From positions 62,001 to 126,000 of the forward strand of contig NZ_FOGO01000006.1 in assembly GCF_900111245.1 (NCBI RefSeq): a stretch of 64,000 nt of DNA, given 5' to 3'. Made by a program: the position numbers and the translations under genes. Origin of the DNA: Streptomyces qinglanensis. GTDB lineage: Bacteria; Actinomycetota; Actinomycetes; Streptomycetales; Streptomycetaceae. The notes under the pieces are model-generated. The model searched no databases and was not told where the DNA came from. It saw only the letters and a program-made list of their open reading frames with translations. Each line of letters opens with the position of its first letter. The stretch's first letter is position 1. Of the stretch, positions 61,262 to 64,000 are shown piece after piece.

Positions 61262-63813
61262 ACACTCCCGCCCCGGAGCCCGCCCGCGGGTCTCCCTCCA
61301 CCCCCTCCACCCCCTCCACCTCCTCCGCCCCGGTCTCCGGTCCGCAGGCCGGCTCCCGGACCGCCCGCGTCGTCATCGTCGGCGCCGGAATCGTCGGCTG
61401 CTCACTGGCCGACGAGTTGACGGCACGCGGCTGGCGCGACGTCACCGTGCTCGAACAGGGGCCGCTGGCCTCCCCGGGCGGCTCCACCTCGCACGCACCC
61501 GGCCTGGTGTTCCGCACCAGCCCCTCGCGGACCCTCACCCACTACGCGCGCTACACCGTGGAGAAGTTCACCGGACTGCACCGGGCCGGGCGCCCCTGCT
61601 TCCTGCCGGTGGGCGGGCTGGAGGTGGCCACCACCGAGGCCCGGCGGCTGGACCTGTACCGCAAGGCCGGACTCGCGGCCGCCTGGGGCGTGGAGGGCGA
61701 ACTGGTCGGCCCCGCGCGGTGCGCCGAGCTCTTCCCGATGCTCGACCCCGGCTCCGTACTCGGCGGCTTCCACACCCCCGGTGACGGGCTGGCCCGCGCC
61801 GTGGACGCCTGCCAGGCGCAGATCGAGCGCGCCTCGCGGCGCGGGGCCCGCTTCCTGGAACGGCACACGGTCACCGGCATCGAACGGGCGGACGGCAGGG
61901 TCGCCGGCGTCGTCACCGACCGCGGCACCTTCCCGGCCGACCATGTGGTCTCGGCGGCCGGATTCTGGGGCCCGGTGATCGGCGCGATGGCCGGAGTGGA
62001 GGTACCGCTGCTGCCGCTCGCCCACCAGTACGCCACCACGGCCCCGCTGCCGGAGCTGACCGGCGCCGGGACCGGCGGCGACGAGGCCGTGCGGCCGATC
62101 CTGCGCCACCAGGACCACGATCTGTACTACCGCGAGCACCTCGACCCGGCGGGCGGACCCGGCCGGATCGGCATCGGCACCTACGCACACCGTCCGCTGC
62201 CCGTCGACCCGTATGCGGTGCTGCCCTACGACCAGGCACCCGAGATGCCGTCCTCGCTGCCCTTCACCGCGGAGGACTTCGCCCCGAGCTGGACGGAGAC
62301 CGGACGGCTGCTGCCCGGTCTGGCGGCCTCCCGGGTGGACAAGGGCTTCAACGGCGTCTTCTCCTTCACCCCGGACGGCATGCCGCTGCTGGGCGAGTCC
62401 GGCGCGGTGCGCGGCTTCTGGTTCGCCGAGGCCGTCTGGGTCACGCACTCCGCGGGTGCCGCGCGCGCCGTCGCCGAACTGATGACCGACGGCCGCACCA
62501 CGGTCGACGCCCACGAGTGCGACCCGCACCGCTTCGAACGGGCCCAGCGCTCGCCCGCTCATGTGCGCGAGCGCGGCGAGCGCAGCTTCGTCGAGGTGTA
62601 CGACGTGATCCACCCGCTCCAGCCGCCCGCCACGGGCCGTCCCCTGCGCACCAGCCCCTTCTATCCGCGGCAGCAGGAACTGGGCGCCCGCTTCCTGGAG
62701 TCGGGCGGCTGGGAGCGCCCGCACTGGTACGAGGCCAACGCCCCGCTGGTGGAGCAGCTCGGCCTGCGGCCGCCCGAGCGCGACCCGTGGTCGGCACGGC
62801 ACTGGTCGCCGATCGCCGCGGCCGAGGCGAAGCTGACCCGCGAGCGGGTCGCGCTCTACGACATGACGCCGCTGCGGCGGCTGGAGGTCACCGGGCCCGG
62901 CTCGCTCCCCTTCCTGCAGCGGATGACCAGCAACAACCTCAAGAAGCGCCCGGGGTCGGTCACCTACACGCTGCTGCTCGACGAGAGCGGCGGCATCCGC
63001 AGCGACCTGACGGCCGCGCGGCTGGGGCCCGAGCGCTGGCAGCTCGGCGCCAACACCCCGGCCGACCTGGACTGGCTCGTCCGGCACGCGCCCGACGACG
63101 TCCACATCCGGGACATCACCTCCGGCACCTGCTGCATCGGGGTGTGGGGCCCGCTCGCCCGGGAGCTGGTGCAGCCGCTGACCCCCGCCGACTTCTCCCA
63201 CGAGGCGTTCGGCTACTTCAAGGCGCGCGAGACCTACGTGGGCCACGTCCCGGTGACGGCACTGCGGGTGAGCTACGTGGGCGAGCTGGGCTGGGAGCTG
63301 TACGCGGACGCCGATGTCGGACTGCGGCTGTGGGACACCCTCTGGGAGGCCGGGCAGCAGCTCGGCGTCGCCGCCGCGGGCCGCAGCGCCTTCAACAGCC
63401 TGCGGCTGGAGAAGGGGTACCGCGCCTGGGGCGCCGACATGACCGCCGAGCACACCCCCGAGGAGGCCGGTGTCGGCTTCGCCGTACGCCCCGCCAAGGG
63501 CGACTTCCTCGGGCGGGACGCGCTGGCCGCGCGGAGCGCACCGGAGCGGAAGCTGGTGTGCCTCACCCTGGACGATCCGGCCGCGGTCGTCCTGGGCAGC
63601 GAGCCGGTCCATGTCGACGGGGTCGTGGACGGATATGTGACCAGCGCATCGTACGGCTACAGCGTGGGGCGCTGCGTCGCCTACGCCTGGCTGCCGGCCC
63701 GCACCGCCGTGCCGGGCACCTCCGTCGCCGTCGAGTACTTCGGCGACAAGGTCGCGGCGACGGTCGCCGCCGAGCCCCTGTTCGATCCCGAGATGGCCCG
63801 GATCCGCCGCTAG
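61258..63813 (+). CDS. dimethylglycine-oxidase/sarcosine-dehydrogenase-like FAD-GcvT fusion
   Basis: This 851-residue two-part flavoprotein has an FAD-binding motif [20 protein letters not shown] at 39-58 and [10 protein letters not shown] with His79, the position that binds FAD covalently in Arthrobacter dimethylglycine oxidase. A GcvT-like folate domain follows (about 430-850: [53 protein letters not shown]). It oxidatively demethylates dimethylglycine or sarcosine and passes the methylene to tetrahydrofolate. An N-terminal Pro-Ser-Thr tail is repeat-derived. GTG start overlaps the previous stop. Confidence 0.92.
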   Translation: MNTPAPEPARGSPSTPSTPSTSSAPVSGPQAGSRTARVVIVGAGIVGCSLADELTARGWRDVTVLEQGPLASPGGSTSHAPGLVFRTSPSRTLTHYARYTVEKFTGLHRAGRPCFLPVGGLEVATTEARRLDLYRKAGLAAAWGVEGELVGPARCAELFPMLDPGSVLGGFHTPGDGLARAVDACQAQIERASRRGARFLERHTVTGIERADGRVAGVVTDRGTFPADHVVSAAGFWGPVIGAMAGVEVPLLPLAHQYATTAPLPELTGAGTGGDEAVRPILRHQDHDLYYREHLDPAGGPGRIGIGTYAHRPLPVDPYAVLPYDQAPEMPSSLPFTAEDFAPSWTETGRLLPGLAASRVDKGFNGVFSFTPDGMPLLGESGAVRGFWFAEAVWVTHSAGAARAVAELMTDGRTTVDAHECDPHRFERAQRSPAHVRERGERSFVEVYDVIHPLQPPATGRPLRTSPFYPRQQELGARFLESGGWERPHWYEANAPLVEQLGLRPPERDPWSARHWSPIAAAEAKLTRERVALYDMTPLRRLEVTGPGSLPFLQRMTSNNLKKRPGSVTYTLLLDESGGIRSDLTAARLGPERWQLGANTPADLDWLVRHAPDDVHIRDITSGTCCIGVWGPLARELVQPLTPADFSHEAFGYFKARETYVGHVPVTALRVSYVGELGWELYADADVGLRLWDTLWEAGQQLGVAAAGRSAFNSLRLEKGYRAWGADMTAEHTPEEAGVGFAVRPAKGDFLGRDALAARSAPERKLVCLTLDDPAAVVLGSEPVHVDGVVDGYVTSASYGYSVGRCVAYAWLPARTAVPGTSVAVEYFGDKVAATVAAEPLFDPEMARIRR
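61294..61320 (+). repeat. three 9-nt units encoding PST in the flavoprotein N-terminus
   Basis: Three identical copies of ccctccacc are in frame and encode Pro-Ser-Thr three times, followed by Ser-Ser-Ala. Confidence 0.9.
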
Positions 63814-63986
63814 TCCCCGGTCCCGGCCGCCCCCGCACCGAGGGCTCCGTCCCTCCCGTCCCGGCCGCCGCTCCGCTCCCCCGTTCGTCCGCGCCGCGGG
63901 CGAGGCATGCCTCGTGCCGGGTGCGGTGGCGGCGCCGGGAGGCCGGAGCCGGCCCGGTGCGGGGAGCGGGCGGGACCCGGCACCCG

Positions 63987-63992
63987 AAGGAG
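63987..63992 (+). promoter_or_regulatory. Shine-Dalgarno of the next gene, at the window edge
   Basis: AAGGAG ends 8 nt before base 64000. With normal spacing, a start codon would be expected at or just after 64001, so the demethylation operon probably continues. Confidence 0.6.
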
Positions 63993-64000
63993 ACCCGCAA

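Noticed and set aside
61294..61320. Short C-rich repeats considered as a possible CRISPR-like array
   Set aside because: There are no spacers; the units are contiguous, in frame and encode Pro-Ser-Thr.
63563..64000. Reverse-strand partial open frame at the right edge
   Set aside because: It lies opposite the end of the flavoprotein and is Arg/Pro-rich; the forward ribosome site at 63987 better explains the edge.

Overview
The window reads as a stretch of Streptomyces-type actinomycete chromosome. It is very GC-rich throughout, with third codon positions almost always G or C. It carries small families typical of streptomycetes (an LPFR-motif peptide, DUF5133, DUF2180) and a mycothiol-type formaldehyde dehydrogenase. 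No rRNA, tRNA or CRISPR array was seen. Many genes overlap by 4 nt (ATGA or GTGA), so most of the window is organised as translationally coupled operons.

Region by region: (1) 1-2333, forward: an FGGY sugar kinase, a DNA repair alkyltransferase and a 39-residue LPFR peptide. (2) 2322-12647, reverse: ten genes in a probable sugar-derived pathway. In transcription order they are a family 2 glycosyltransferase, a GatZ/KbaZ-like aldolase-family protein, a transglutaminase-like protein, a cupin with a His-rich tail, a DegT/StrS aminotransferase, an Eis-like acetyltransferase, a DUF2064 glycosyltransferase, a methyltransferase, a GH5-like hydrolase and a zinc dehydrogenase. (3) 12912-17129: an atypical LuxR regulator, an SRPBCC protein, an SGNH hydrolase and a DUF1772 membrane protein. 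(4) 17382-31800: an exopolysaccharide locus of Wzx/Wzy type with two glycosyltransferases, a priming transferase, a polymerase/ligase, a MurJ-like flippase, a deacetylase, a Wzz-like protein, a BioF2-like acyltransferase, a GH26 lipoprotein, an ATP-grasp enzyme and a flavin oxidoreductase. (5) 31886-37894: assorted small housekeeping and regulatory genes.

(6) 38184-42230 looks acquired: a frameshifted Tn3-family transposase fragment, a TetR regulator with a clear operator, an amidase, an alpha/beta hydrolase and a decayed second copy of the amidase 3' end. (7) 42384-56388: an ABC1 kinase, then a forward operon encoding an iterative lipid/polyene synthase of the PUFA-synthase class. It comprises a small unknown protein, a PfaA-like KS-AT-ACP-KR-DH megasynthase, a double-hotdog dehydratase without KS/CLF, a PfaD enoyl reductase and a divergent aldehyde-dehydrogenase-like protein. 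(8) 56567-63813: an AIM24 protein, then a probable methylated-glycine catabolic locus. That locus has a Rieske ferredoxin and its reductase, an IclR regulator, a mycothiol-dependent formaldehyde dehydrogenase and a dimethylglycine-oxidase-like FAD/folate protein. A Shine-Dalgarno sequence at the very edge suggests the operon continues past base 64000.

The strongest leads are the reduced PUFA-type synthase with its ALDH-like last gene, the aldolase/transglutaminase/aminotransferase sugar cluster, and in-frame 9-nt (tripeptide) tandem repeats found in several unrelated genes.
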